Below are positions 11,225-23,044 of a DNA stretch of 64,000 bases, piece by piece. Position numbers and translations under genes: made by a program. Source of the stretch: Delphinapterus leucas (Eukaryota; Chordata; Mammalia; Artiodactyla; Monodontidae); contig NW_022098026.1 of the NCBI RefSeq assembly GCF_002288925.2, positions 21,453,432 to 21,517,431 of the forward strand. The letters are read 5' to 3'. How positions within the stretch are numbered: position 1 is the stretch's first letter; every line of letters starts with the position of its first letter. Under the pieces are notes generated by a model. The model was given only the letters and a program-made list of their open reading frames with translations. It was not told where the DNA came from and searched no databases.

Positions 11225-12130
11225 CAAGGATTCATTCAACTTGGGCCAGGCCTTGGGAATTCAGTGAGAAGACAGAAAGACGAGGTCCCTGGTCCTCAAA
11301 GAATTCACCTTCTAATGGAGGAGACCAAAAATTAAAAAGTAGAAAAGATAATTTCCGGTAGTGATGGGAACCATGTTGAAAATAAAAGATGGCTGAGGGA
11401 TGGGAGGAATCATAGAGATCTGGGTGCTCAGGGAAGGCCTGAGGAGGTGGTGGTTGAACTGAGACCCAAATGACAAAGGGAACCAACCCTATGAAGATCT
11501 GGGTGGAGACTATTCCAGGAAGAGGCAAAGGCCCTAAGGTAGGGGCTAGGCTTGGTATGTTTGAGGAGCAGAAAGAATGACATGGGAGCACACTGAGTCT
11601 CTGTGGAGTAGAATGAGATCAGTCAGGCAGGTCAGGAGGACCTGGATCCTGTAAGATAAAGCATCCGAACTTTATCCTAAGTGTGACGGGAAGACCTTAG
11701 GGGGTTTTACCAGGGGAAAGTGGGTTGTCAGGAATCGGCAGCGAAATCAGGCATGTTTTAGCAGTCCGGGGGGAAAGAGAGAAGGCGTGGACTTAGAAGG
11801 GCAGTCGTAGACAGCGGAAGCTGTAAATCACCTGCTGATGGACCTGATTCAAGGGAAAAAGTGGAATCAACGATGATTCCTAAGGGTGGGCTTGAGCAAC
11901 TGGGTGAGCGATGGTACTATTTACTCATTTGGGGAAAAACGGGCAAGAAGTAGGTTCTTGGGGAAAAACTTCCACAAAGTTCTGTTTTGTTTAAGTTTGA
12001 GGCCCTAATGAGATGATCATTTGGAGATGTCAAGGGGCAAGTGACTAGTACACAAGCTTCGAGCTCAGGGGAGAGGTCTAGTCCTGGAGGAGCCATGGAG
12101 TTATCAGTGTGTCATGGTGCTCAACTCCCT
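11225..12130. mobile_element. long copy of an old mammalian repeat (unnamed)
   Basis: About 0.9 kb matching a well-known mammalian repeat pattern: 'ttggaggagaccaaaaatta'-like start, 'agggaaggcctgaggaggtg', 'attccaggaagaggcaaagg', 'aagcatccgaactttatcct', 'ttgagcaactgggtgagcg' and 'cagggga-gaggtctagtc'. A 119-codon minus frame at 11232-11591 lies wholly inside it and is therefore not a gene. I am confident it is repeat-derived, less so of its family. Confidence 0.6.
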
Positions 12131-12636
12131 GGTCCTGAATAAGACCACTGATGCAAAGTACTGAGATCATGAATAAGGAGGGGAAGGTCAACACCTTGAA
12201 TATTTAAGCCTATCAGCTATGCTGATTTATTTTATTTTAGGAATCAGCCTGAGAGTTTCTTCAGTTTGGCACCATAGTTTGCCTCTGAAGAGTCATATGT
12301 TTTTATAAGTGAGGTATTTGGTAGAGAAATTGTTACTGTAAGCTATCCGTAATCACATTCTATAAATCAGTTGGCGGTAACAGATGCACGTATGACCAAA
12401 GGAAATGCCCAAACCCACTTCCCATGGTTGTTCCTCTTGCTTGTACACATCTATTTTTAACACTCGTGATTGCAAGGCCAAGCCCTAGGCGCTTGAGGGA
12501 ACTGTGTTTCCCAAGAGGGACCCACAGAAACCAGACACAGGGAGTGGTGTGCCCTTGTGTGCCAACATTTACTGCTGCTGATTTGGCAACAGAACTCAAA
12601 CCGCAAGGAAATTTAAGAATGACCCTTGGTAGCTTT
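12131..12636. other. unassigned sequence
   Basis: Overlapping 99- and 112-codon frames on opposite strands near 12360-12723 both read into the TG microsatellite and show no domain. Confidence 0.4.
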
Positions 12637-12660
12637 TGTGTGTGTGTGTGTGTGTGTGTG
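12637..12660. repeat. (TG)12 microsatellite
   Basis: Uninterrupted TG dinucleotides, followed by an imperfect 'cgtctgtg'. Confidence 0.95.
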
Positions 12661-13719
12661 CGTCTGTGTAGGGAGATGGAGTGGTTGCAGAAAACCATTT
12701 CTATAGTTCTAAGGGTTTCCTAACATGTCAAAATTTCTCAGAAAACCTTGCTAATTTAGGACTTTTTGACTAATGGTCAGAAGTATTTACTCATCTCTTT
12801 CCTAAGAACTCATCCTCAACAAACCCTCAGCTAAACGGATTTTGTTCTTTTCTATCACGTGTTACATCTTGACCCAATAACCCGAGAGCGAAACCTTGAG
12901 ATTCAAACCCTAACAGGTCCCTGCTGATTCCCTGTAGCTGTGTTTCCATGGCTCCCGAATACCCAACTGAAAAGCTAATTACTGCTTAACAAACTGCTTG
13001 AACTAGCTACAAATAAATCGTTTGTTTTGGGGGTCAAAATCAGCTATTCCAGTTAAGTGGCTCCGCTTAAAGGTAGCCTGTTTTGTAACCATAAGCCCTT
13101 GGTTTGGTTTCAGACTCTAAAACTTACCAGTTCTATTACTGTGGGGAGGTCACCAAATATTTTTGGTCTATTGTTTCATTGTCTATAAAGTGTGTGTTAC
13201 TGTCATAGCTACTCCAGAGTCCTAGAAGGACTGAACTGTGCTTTCTAAATCACTAAGTGCCACATAAACCTTGAGATAGTGGGGAAAGCCTTACTATTTC
13301 CCCTTTTGTTCAGAAGGATTTTTGGAAGGGAGTGGAGGGTTAGAGGGAGAATTCCCATCCCCAAGGATCTGCTGAGCTCATGAATTCTCAATCACAGAGG
13401 GCCTGGCCTTTAGTATCACATCTCAATCTACCAGGCAGGATATGGGTGAATGTGAATATATATCGTGGTGACTCAATATGGTCAATTAAGAGCTCAGTGA
13501 CCTTCGTTATATCACATGAGGAAGAACTGAACACCTTTTAGCCTCTGTCACACAAAACCATATTCCCTTTCACACTTCAGTGTTTTGTGCTTCTTCTGAC
13601 TGACTACTCCACACCCTCTCTGGCCCCACTTATAGGAGGTTTTAATGCCCCTTTCTTCAAAGTTAGACTCATGGAATGGGAGGCAATTAAATAATACTTA
13701 TTGACCTGTAGAATGCCTA
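12661..13719. other. unassigned unique sequence
   Basis: About 1 kb with no repeat or frame of note. The patch around 12960-13100, rich in AATTAC and TAAG words, could not be assigned to any repeat. Confidence 0.4.
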
Positions 13720-14235
13720 AATCATGGGCCCCAGCAATTATAATTTAAGAATTTATACTGCAAATAGACTCACAAAATTACTTAAAGATACATGGGTAAG
13801 GTGTTGCTGCATTAGTTATAGTACTAGAGAGCTAAAAACAACCTAAATCCTAGGGGATTTATTAAATAAATTACAGAATTTCCAAACAATGAGATATCCT
13901 ATAGATATAGATAGATATTTATAGAAGATATTTATCCTTCTTATAAATAAGAAGATAGATCTACATTTTTGGACTTTGGAACATATCCTAGGCGTACTTT
14001 GGAATGTATCCTAGGTATATCACTCTATAAAAAACAAGATGCAGAGCATTTATAAAATGATTCCATTTATGTAAATAAGATATAAATATATCTGCCTCTA
14101 TATTTATAATCACTTTCTTAGGAGATAGATAAGGTACTATTAGGGGTACTGATTTAGGGACTGAAGATAGAGGACAATTTTTACTTTTCATTTCATATGC
14201 CTATGCCATAACCATGGATTAATTTTTACCATATA
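13720..14235 (+). mobile_element. old L1M LINE, ORF2 3' end and 3' UTR
   Basis: 'ccagcaattataatttaag', 'gctaaaaacaacctaaatcc' and 'tttattaaataaattacag' are the decayed L1 ORF2 C-terminal region, followed by 'acaagatgcagagcattt' typical of old L1M 3' ends. Short TAGA/ATAGAT repeats sit at about 13899-13935. Confidence 0.65.
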
Positions 14236-14619
14236 TAAATCAAATTTAGTTAAAGCTAGATTAGCCTAATGGAAGGTTTTGGAAGCCATTAATGCCCCTT
14301 CCAAGACAACAGAATGAAAACATATTGCTTAGGACATCCTGGTTTCAAGTTACAAAAAACCAACTCAAGCTACACATAAAGGAGTACCTTTTCATAAGAG
14401 AGTCTTATCTTATGGCAGGGGACACAGCCAGGCCTCAGAAACACCTGGAGTAGAAAACCATTGTGAAGTCAGGCCACAACCTCTCCCTAGTTCTTGCCTC
14501 TGCTTCTCTCTGTATTTCTATCTCATTCTTACTCTCTGACACCTGCTTCTGCTGATCCCCAGTTCTCATGGCAGAACCTGGAGGGCCATGGTTCTCAAAC
14601 CCAAATATTGGACTACGCA
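14236..14619. other. unassigned sequence
   Basis: No gene is seen. The CT-rich part at 14470-14560 could be an old LTR or DNA-transposon remnant but cannot be named. Confidence 0.35.
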
Positions 14620-15038
14620 TACCAAGTGAAGTAAGTCAGACAGAGAAAGACAAATATCACGTGATATCACTCATATGTAGAATCTAATTTTAAAAAATGA
14701 AAATGAAACAAGTGAACTTATTTACAAAACAGAATCAGACTTACAAATATTGAAAACAAACTTATGGTTGCCAAAGGGGAAAGGTAGGGGTGGGGGGAGG
14801 GATAAATAAGGAGCTTGGGATGAACATACACACACTGCTATATGTAAGCTACATAATCAACAAGGACCTACTGTATAACACGGGGAGCTATACTCAATAT
14901 TCTGGGATAACCTATATGAGAAAATAATCTAAAAAGAATGAATATATGTATACGTATAACTGAATCACTTTCCTGTACACCTGAAACTAACAAAACATTG
15001 TAAATCAATTATACTTCAATAAAGTTAAAATTAAAAAG
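14620..15038 (+). mobile_element. 5'-truncated L1, 3' UTR only
   Basis: Begins in the conserved 'gaagtaagtcagacagagaa' stretch at the end of ORF2 and runs through 'acttatggttgccaaagggg', a G-rich tract at 14776-14801, 'ctactgtataacacggggag', 'cctgtacacctgaaactaa' and 'tacttcaataaagtt'. This is a cetartiodactyl-type L1 3' end with no coding capacity. Confidence 0.85.
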
Positions 15039-15784
15039 AGAAGATGATCTTAAAACAAAACCAAACAAACAAAAAAAGAAGACTAGTCAAATGGAGAGAC
15101 TAAGGAGAGGCTAAGTTTCTTTCCCATGATCCTAATTTAGAGTCTTTGATTAGCTCAGCTTGTGCCCAGTGTCCGGCCCTTGTCCAGTCAACAGTGGCCA
15201 GTGGATTGGGTCGTGTAGTAACAAGTGATTGCTGAGGACCCATTCAGGCTGAGGGTAAGGAAAGTCATCGTGGGAAGGCGCTCCAAAAGGTATCTCCAAC
15301 AAGACTATTTATTAGATGCTTTTGGCAAGCTTGAAAGACTGGGCTGCTACGTTACAGATGATGCTAGTTTTACTTGCCAAGACGCTAATTCACTCTTTTT
15401 TGTTGGGCCACTGATTTATTTTGCTAGGAAAGTTCACATTGAGGAACTTGTAGTACAGAAATACTGGTTATTTTTAGTGCTATAATGTACTCACTTTAGA
15501 TATATTGATATTCAGTAGCTTGACTTTGCTAGTAGCTAACCAATTCACACAGGCTGCAGTCACTTGGTGTCTGAGACAACTCAACTATCATATTGGGCAG
15601 TGTCAAAATTATGCGAATGAACACTTTATATCACCAGAAGATATTCTGTCTTCTCAGCCTTTAATCAACTGACATACCAAGAACTGACTGAAGGATTGTT
15701 GTTCAAATATATTTTTAAGATACACCAAAAGTAAAATGAAAGAATAAAAGTATCCTACATAGAAGTTGTATATTCACATCCATC
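15039..15784. other. unassigned sequence
   Basis: An A-rich stretch to 15080 is followed by unique-looking DNA. An 86-codon frame (15225-15485 plus) has no recognisable domain. Confidence 0.4.
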
Positions 15785-16060
15785 TATCCATCTAGCTAAT
15801 ATTTATGGAGTACCTACTATAGGTCAAGCACTTGCTAGGCATCAGGATTAAAGGGTGGTAATAGCTGCTCTCAAGAGATTCAGTCCAGTGGGGGAAACAT
15901 TCATGCAAATAAAAAATAATGTACTATGTTAAAAGATATGGATATGCGTAGGAAGTTAGAGTTCAGAGGAGAGGTGAAGGGATGAGTCTTGTACAGGGTA
16001 TGAATCCCTCTACCTTTGAGAATGGGTGAGGAGGAAATGGTGAATTCAGTTTTAGGGAAA
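15785..16060. mobile_element. old mammalian interspersed repeat (unnamed)
   Basis: 'atatttatggagtacctact', 'caagcacttgctaggcatca' and 'cagtccagtgggggaaacat' match the same ancient repeat type as at 21480 and 29755. Confidence 0.5.
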
Positions 16061-16189
16061 GTGAAGGTTTAAAATCTCTTAAACACACCCAAATGAAGAA
16101 ATAGTCACTACAATTTTGGTTTTCTGTACATCCATCTCAGAGCTTCAAGATGACCTGTCCTTTCTACACAAAGGAAAAAACAGCTAGCT

Positions 16190-16315
16190 CATTTAATCAT
16201 TCACTGGACTGAGTCCCATGAGGTCAGAGCCCATGTTCCTCTTGTTTACCACCATGTTCCCTACACCTTCATCATGCCTGGTGCATCATAGGTGCTCAGT
16301 AGCTATGTCTAAAAG
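16190..16315 (+). mobile_element. L2 LINE 3' fragment
   Basis: 'gagtcccatgaggtcagagc' and 'tgcctggtgcatcataggtg' followed by 'ctcagtagctatg' lie in L2 3' order. Confidence 0.55.
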
Positions 16316-16324
16316 AAAGCTGTT

Positions 16325-18060
16325 TATTGAATGGAAATGTACATACAGGAAAGTGCACAGATCATAAGTGCACAGCTTGATGAATTTTCATGCCGTGAAC
16401 ACAACCACCAAGATCAGCAAATATTAGTGGCAACCCAGAAGACCCTCAAGCCACCTTCCAGTGACTACCCCTAAAAGGGTAAACACCATCCTGACTTCAA
16501 TCACCATAGATGAGTTTTGCCAGATTTTGGACTTTAGAAAATCCAAAAATAGAATTACACAGTATGCATTCATTTGCCTCTGGCTTCTTTTGCTCAATAT
16601 TATGCTTGAGAGGTTCATCTGTCTCCTTGCATCTATTAAATCTGTTCATTCCCTTGCTAAATAGCATTGCATTATATGGATAGACCACAATTTATTCATT
16701 TTCCTGTTAATGGATATTTGGGTTTTGGGCTCTTAAGAATAATGTTCTTATTAATGTTCTTGATTATGTCTTTTGGTGTAAAAATTTCTGTTGGGAATAT
16801 TCTTAGAAATGGAATTGTTGGGTTGTGAGTAAATCTCCAATGCGTGTGTTCAACATTTGTTCCCACCAAAGTTTTCAAAGTTTACCAATTTACATTCCTC
16901 TCACAAGTATGTGAGCTTGAGTTGCTCCTCATGCTTGCCAGCAACTTGGAATGATCAGTCTTCTAAATTGTAGCCATTCTGGTGGTTCTGTAGTGGTATT
17001 TCATTGTGGCTTTAATGTGCATTTCTCTGATAACTAATAATGCTGATCACCTATTCGTATATTTGTGGTAATATGAATATCCTCTTGTGAAGTGCCCTTT
17101 AAATCTTTTGCCCATTTTTTCTTTTAATTGAGTTATTGGTTCTTTTCCTCTTTGAAGGAGTTCCATATATATTTTGGATATAATATATACATCCTCTGTT
17201 CAGATATAGGTTATCACAAATATATTCTCCCACCCTGTGGCTTGCCTTTTCACTCTCTTAATGGTAGTTTTTGATAAATAGAACTTCTTACTTTAATGTG
17301 ATCCAATTAATCAATTTTTATGGCACTTTAATGCTTTTTGTGTCTTGTTTAAAAATCTTTGACTACCTCAAGGTCATGAAGATATATTCTCCTATGTTTT
17401 CTTACAGGTATTTTATTGTTTTGCCTTTCACACTTAGATCTAAAAATATGATTGGATTGATTCTTGTGAATGGTGGGGTCAAAATTCAATATCTAGTTGT
17501 CCCAGCACCATGAAAAGGCCATCTTTTGTTATAATTCAAGTAATTGTATATGGATGGGTCAATTCCTGTACTCTCTATTCTGTTCCACTGTTTATTATAG
17601 TGCCAATACCATAGTGTTTTAATTATTGTAGTTTTACAATGAACTCTGATATCCAACCTTATTCATCTTCAATGATACCTCGGCATTCTTGGCCTTCTCA
17701 TTTTCATTTAAGTTTTAGAATCTCCTTGTCAATTTCTATGAGAAAAACCTTCCGGAATTTTGGTTGGAATTGCCTACCTCAAAGCCAGCTATTTAATCAA
17801 TAAATCAACTGATAATATTTATACATTTATATATTGTATCTTCCAATCACTGAACATGAAATATATTTTCATTTATTTAACATCATCTTTACTTTCTTCT
17901 AATAATGTTTTGTAGGTGATTTCGTGTAGGGTTTTGCCTATCTTTTGTTACACTTATACCTAGGTATTTGATGTTTTATTTGCTGCTATTGTAAATGTTA
18001 TTACTGTTTGTTTTAATCTAAGACTATATTTATTGTATTTAGCTTAATAGAATGGTGCAG
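16325..18060 (-). mobile_element. old L1M LINE, reverse orientation, ORF2 3' half plus 3' UTR
   Basis: About 1.7 kb reads as reverse-complemented L1. The 3' UTR comes first (16325-16500); then 'ggcttcttttgctcaatatt', 'tatggatagaccacaattta' and 'gtggtatttcattgtggct' (ORF2 C-terminal region); 'tctcccaccctgtggcttgc'; 'cccagcaccatgaaaaggcc'; and 'ggaattgcctacctcaaagc' (toward the RT domain). Every reading frame is broken, so ORF2 is long dead. Confidence 0.85.
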
Positions 18061-18186
18061 GGCATACCATATAGCAGTAGACCATCTTTAATTTGTTGGA
18101 ACGCCTGGCAGCTCCCCAGGTACACAGTTTCTTTTGTCCCTTCATCCACGTGGAGTGTATATGTATGCTACAGGTGATTTCCCACT

Positions 18187-18295
18187 ATTTTCCCCAGCTT
18201 TACTGGGGTACAATTGACAATTAAAAATTATACATATTTAGGATAGATGACCTGACGACCTGATATATGTATACATTTGTGACATACTCACAACA
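18187..18295 (-). mobile_element. L1 3' UTR fragment, reverse orientation
   Basis: 'cagctttactggggtacaat' and 'tgatatatgtatacatttg' resemble the reverse of an L1M 3' end. It abuts an L1 piece of opposite orientation at about 18296. Confidence 0.55.
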
Positions 18296-18770
18296 TATTT
18301 ACAATAGCCGAGATATGAAAACAATCTAAGTGCTCATCTACAGATGAATGGATAAAGAAAATGTGAGATACACACATACACATACACAGTGGAATATTAT
18401 TCAGCCTTAATAAAGGAAATCCTGCCATTTGTGACAACAGGAATGAATGAACCTGGAGGACATTATGCTAAGTGAAATAAGCCAGTAACGGAAGGTCAAA
18501 TACTATATAATCTCACTTAGGTGAGGAATCTAAAATAGTCAGACTCATAGCAATGGAGAGTAGAAAGGTGACTGTCAGGGCCTGGGGAAAGAGAGAATTG
18601 GGGAGACATTGGTCAAGGTGTACAAAGTTCCAGCTACGCAAGATGAGTAAGTTCTGGAGAACTGGTGTGCAGCAAAGTGACCCCAGTTGATGACATTGTA
18701 TCGTGTACTTGAAATTTGCTAAGAGGGTAGATCTTGGTTGTTCTCACCACAAAAAAGAACAAAGAAGGTA
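18296..18770 (+). mobile_element. L1MA/MB-type 3' end
   Basis: 'caatagccgagatatgaaaa' and 'gatgaatggataaagaaaat' (end of ORF2) lead to 'tggaatattattcagcctta', 'aacctggaggacattatgct', 'agtgaaataagccagt' and 'ggcctggggaaagagag', and then the 'cttgaaatttgctaagaggg' terminus. Old and non-coding. Confidence 0.8.
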
Positions 18771-19719
18771 AACATTATTGCTTTTTAAGTTCTCTTTTCT
18801 ACTTCTTGTTGTTGGTTTAGTAAATGATAATATAAATGAAATAAATAATGAAGCAAAACAACTCATCAATTTAATTGAGAAAAAGTAAAACTAGTTATTT
18901 GGTATGACAGACAAAAATGAAGTGGTTAAATTTTTTTCCACTTTAGAACAGAATATGGAAGAGCAAGTATGTGAGGTGGATATTGCTCAGAAAGAGAACA
19001 GAGGTAGAACTGAGAGCAGAAGACAGGCAACCTTTCTCCTTCCCTCCCTGGTCTAATCACTAAAATCAGGGGTTTTCATCTGTTGAACCATCAGGCCTAC
19101 AGATGTGATTTGTTGAGTCAACATGTACAATTGGGAGATTTTAAAAAACACAGCCTTCAAGATTTTCTTGAAAAGTTGGAGATCTGACACTCTGGGCTTC
19201 AATTTCTGTACGACTGAAGCTGAGCTGAGCAAAGGTGTGCTGGGTCTCCAGTTTCACCACTGTCTTTGTGACTTACTGTCTTCTGAAGTGGACTCCTTTA
19301 GACCCCAGACTAGCTTTATTTTTAAATTTCCCTTTGTATCAAAACTCCTTAAAAGAGTTGTTTAGACATAGTGTTTCTGCTTTCTCACCTCCCAGTTCCC
19401 TCCTCATCCTTCTTTAGATGGCTTTTGTCCCCATCCACTCCACTGAATTGGCTCTTTCAATGTCTTTACTGACTGAAATCTTACCAAATCCAGTGGCCAA
19501 TTCTTTGTCTTCATCGTACTGGGTCTCTTGCTATAGCCATGGCTCAGGCTGATCATGCCTTCTTTCTTGATGAAACCCTTAAAGCTTTATGATGCCAAGC
19601 TCCTTTTTTTCCCCTTCTATCCTACAATGGACTCCTGAGTCTCTCTGCCTTATTTTACTACTGTCAGATTCTAAATGTGCTCCATAGCTCTGGCCTCAGC
19701 TTTCCCCTCTTCTTTATCT
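18771..19719. other. unassigned sequence
   Basis: AT-rich to 18900, then CT-rich. An 80-codon frame at 19123-19365 has no domain. Confidence 0.4.
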
Positions 19720-19855
19720 GTCTTCTCTCTAGATGAGCATATCCAGGAGGGGAGAGTCTTCATCATGTTCACCCCTGTCTTCACTGTCTATAAAAATGCC
19801 TAACACAGGATAGGAGCTTGACAAACGTTGGTTGAATGAACAAGTGTAAACATTG
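19720..19855 (+). mobile_element. L2 3' end
   Basis: 'aaatgcctaacacaggatag' then 'cgttggttgaatgaac' is a diverged L2 terminus. Confidence 0.5.
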
Positions 19856-19904
19856 GAAATGAGGGTTCTCTAGGATTCTTCGTTTCCAGTATTGTTCACC
19901 CTTA

Positions 19905-20015
19905 GACTCCCAGAGTCTCCCTGCTGACAAATGAGCTCATTAAATGGGACTGAGGAAGCCTAGCATTAATTCAAAAAAATAATTAGTTTAACAAAAATTT
20001 ATTGGAAATAAATGC
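19905..20015. repeat. copy 1 of a local ~100-bp duplicated segment
   Basis: Shares 'ctgctgacaaatgagctc', a TGGGA-TGAGGA block, 'gcatt-att' and a 'tttaacaaa-atttattg' block, in the same order, with 21430-21527 about 1.5 kb away. It could be a local duplication or two copies of an unnamed repeat. Confidence 0.5.
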
Positions 20016-20845
20016 AGACAGTGAAAATTACCTGTCATTGAGTTTCATATATATGGTCATGCCGGTTTTTAAAATATAAGAAATATAATATTACAGTGCA
20101 AAAAAGGCAAATGGGGTCCTCTTCATTAAATATGACTCAATAACACTCCTAATGGGGTTGGGCTGTCTTTAGAGGATCTATTTTCTTTTTAATTTTTTTT
20201 TTTATCTCAATCAGATGTCCTTTTCTCCTAACTTTTGAGAAAACACTCGTAATACCTTTGCTTCTCAAATGATCTGATCTTACTATTAATGAAAATTACA
20301 CTGAAAACCAAATTCAACTTATATTCTTTACACTGCCAAAGTCTGGAAAAATATCTTTTGATCATTTTTGTAGTTTTAGCTTTACCGTTTATCATGGAGT
20401 TTGCTGTGGACCCCAGAATTTTATGCATTTCTGCACCAATGGTCATAGAACTAAATTTTATTTTTGCCAATTGTTCCAATGAGATTCCTTTCCAAAGACA
20501 AACTACTATATTAAGGACAAATGTCACAAGAAAGGTATTATCCCTATGTGCATATATTAAAACACAGAGCAAACTGTGTAGCCTTTATTTCAGGCACAAA
20601 GCTATACTTCACTGTGTATCTTTATTGGTGTTAAAGCTTAGAAGTCAGGGAAATTCTCTCCTTTCTGCTAGTCTTCCTAGCTGTTCCTTCTTACCCATAG
20701 GTGGAGATTTTCCTTTCTGTTAAATACTTCCTAGAGATTTGAGTACTCACTTGCTAACTACATTTAGATGAGCTGTTTTATCTCAGCCAAGACTTCTTCC
20801 CATGTGTGCATGGAGCTTTCTAAACAGGGTTCACATTAACCACTC
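20016..20845. other. unassigned AT-rich sequence with two opposed frames
   Basis: A 144-codon plus frame (20289-20723) and a 114-codon minus frame (20228-20572) overlap. Neither carries a domain I recognise, and neither has a convincing start context or poly(A) site to favour it. Confidence 0.4.
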
Positions 20846-20857
20846 GAGCATCTTTTA

Positions 20858-21067
20858 TTTTTTTTTCTTTTTTGCGGTACACGGGCCTCTCACTGTTGTG
20901 GCCTCTCCCGTTGCGGAGCACAGGCTCCGGACGCGCAGGCTCAGTGGCCACGGCTCACGGACCCAGCCGCTCCACGGCACGTGGGATCTTCCCGGACCGG
21001 GGCACGAACCCGCGTCACCTGCATCAGCAGGCGGACTCTCAACCACTGCGCCACCAGGGAAGCCCTT
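20858..21067 (-). mobile_element. CHR-type tRNA-Glu SINE (cetacean short form)
   Basis: The reverse complement begins GGGCTTCCCTGGTGGCGCAG and contains the tRNA-like box A and a box B-like GGTTCGTGCCCC region, then the CHR tail segment ending at TGCGGTACACGGGCC and an A-rich end (T-rich here). A 12-bp target-site duplication, GAGCATCTTTTA, lies at 20846-20857 and 21068-21079. Several 65-92 codon frames inside are translations of this SINE. Confidence 0.95.
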
Positions 21068-21079
21068 GAGCATCTTTTA

Positions 21080-21424
21080 GAGTTGCTCTTAATAAGACAA
21101 GGTCAGCTTAGTTTAGGGAGTAGACCACCATGTAAAGGAAAGGCTGTGAGGACCATAAGGAGGTCAGACGGCTACTTGCTGGATATAATCCTCTGATCTA
21201 TTTTATAAAGATGATTATTACAGCACTGCCTAGTCACACGAGTATCAGAGCCCAGCTGTCTGCGAGTGAAAGTGAGAGGGCTGTTAGCTCTTGATGAAAC
21301 CCGATATCCAGGCCAAGAAATAGTCTCCATCCTTTCCACTCTCATCCCTCCACCTGTGCTTTTGATCCTGGGCTCCTAATAATTCTTGCTCTCCTCTTTG
21401 TCAAGATTTCCCCCACCCCTGGAC
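21080..21424. other. unassigned sequence
   Basis: No gene or repeat was recognised. Confidence 0.4.
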
Positions 21425-21790
21425 TCTTTCTCTCTGCTGACAAATGAGCTCAGGTCACCCTTAGGTGGGATTGAGGACATAAGGCATTCATTCAACAATT
21501 AACTAATTTAACAAATATTTATTGAACAACAGTCAGGGACAATTCTAGGCTTTGCAGATACAGACTGTCTTGGACAAGACAACCAAGATGCTGTTCTCAG
21601 GGAATTTACATTCTAGGGTGGAAGGGGGTGATGGTGGGGAAGACAATAGACAAATAGATGGACAAGACAATGTTTGATAATGTCAAGCACTAAATAAAAA
21701 ATAAAGAAGAGTGGTGGGATTGATAGAGATTGAAGGGGATATGGGGGAGACCACCCTAGAATAGCCTGGAGCTTGGGAGGGAAGTGTGAT
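21425..21790. mobile_element. old repeat, preceded by copy 2 of the local duplication
   Basis: 21430-21527 pairs with 19905-20015. From 21500 onward, 'caaatatttattgaacaaca', 'gggaatttacattctaggg' and 'caatagacaaatagatgg' match the widespread ancient repeat pattern also present at 15785 and 52740. Confidence 0.5.
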
Positions 21791-21969
21791 GGGATCCACT
21801 ATGTCTGTTTCCTTTCCTACACCTTCATCTTCTGTAGCATCTCTGTTCATTCAGGACCAAATGTCCAGTAAGTGCACCTGGATCTGCTGGGACCTGAATC
21901 CCTGCTGCCCACTCATTCCTTTACCTTTAACACGCTGAAAACACTGAAATAACTCCAAGGTGTCTTCAC

Positions 21970-22150
21970 AACTGTTATTTAAGCATGTCCTTTGCACCTA
22001 GGCACTGTTCTAAGCCCTATTCTCCCTTAGCTGTCACAACAGCGGAATACTTTTATTTTTCATCTTATATATGAATCCCACAGACATTACATAACTGGCC
22101 CAAGACTCATAGCTAATAAGTGTCACAGCCATAGGGACATACTGCCTTTC
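21970..22150 (-). mobile_element. MIR SINE remnant
   Basis: 'ctaggcactgttctaagccc', 'ttagctgtcacaacagcgg', 'acataactggcccaagactc' and 'atagctaataagtgtcacag' are in minus-strand MIR order. Confidence 0.65.
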
Positions 22151-22794
22151 AAATCTCACCATTTTACAGATGGTGTAGCCCTGGCACTTACCCAAACTCC
22201 CACGGTACATAATAAACCTTGTCTTAAAGCTCTCTCATCCCCTTGACTTTCCTGCCACGACCCTCCTAGACTTCTTCCTACCTGTCTGCCTGACACTCGC
22301 CCCAGGGATCTGTCTCCTTCTCTGCACTCATCTCTAACCCTGGCATCTAAACCCTCCCATGCCCAGAGACTCTCAAACCTCTGTTCAAAGCCTTGGTTTT
22401 TCTGATTTGCTATGGTTGGGTAGGATTTCCAGAGACTGATATTCCCAGGTCTTGTAATCAAAAGGATTTGTCAGAATGGTGATTTTTTTCTCAGAATCAC
22501 ACAGGCCAGCTGTACTTCTGGAAGAACTTGGGTTAATGGGTGAAACATTCTTGGGTCTATAGGACACTGGAACAAACTCAAAATACACAGTCACAACATA
22601 ACCAAATGTACCTAGTGTGCACTATTCCAGCCCCTGGAATCAGGGACAGGGGATGGGGTGGTGGATGTACTGCCACTCTCCTTTCCCACAACAGCCACAG
22701 CTTATCACCCTTACCACCCTGTCCCCAACGATGACAGAGACTTCCTCAGAAACACTGCCAGTTGATCAGAATTAATACAAGAAAAGAAAAACAT
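22151..22794. other. unassigned sequence
   Basis: A 101-codon minus frame (22156-22461) and overlapping frames in other phases show no domain. Confidence 0.4.
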
Positions 22795-22945
22795 TTGCAG
22801 TGGGATAAGCACCAGGGTTATGCTAGGCACTGGGAACACAGAGATCAGGATGACAGGACCCCCGCCCCCAAGGACCGTCAGGGAGAGACCCAATACAAAC
22901 AGGTAAGAGCAGTAAAGCGGTATGGATGCGAGGAAAGAACTGTGT
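22795..22945. mobile_element. fragment of old mammalian repeat (unnamed)
   Basis: 'atgctaggcactgggaacac', 'gagatcaggatgacaggac' and 'caaggaccgtcagggagaga' match a common ancient repeat. The 103- and 114-codon frames here fall on it and are discounted. Confidence 0.45.
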
Positions 22946-23044
22946 GTAGGGAACAGCAGAAGCACAAAGTTGCCAGTTTGACTAGACTGGGGGTTTGGGT
23001 GGGGAACACGGGTGGACGACACCAGAAGAGACTCCATAGAGGGA

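Noticed and set aside
11232..11591. 119-codon minus-strand frame as a gene
   Set aside because: It lies wholly within an old dispersed repeat (11225-12130).
20802..21196. Open frames of 65-92 codons over the CHR SINE, and similar ones at 28811-29155, 41725-42089, 44519-44765, 47292-47624 and 49910-50271
   Set aside because: They are translations of CHR SINE DNA, recurring with similar peptide text at each copy. They are not genes.
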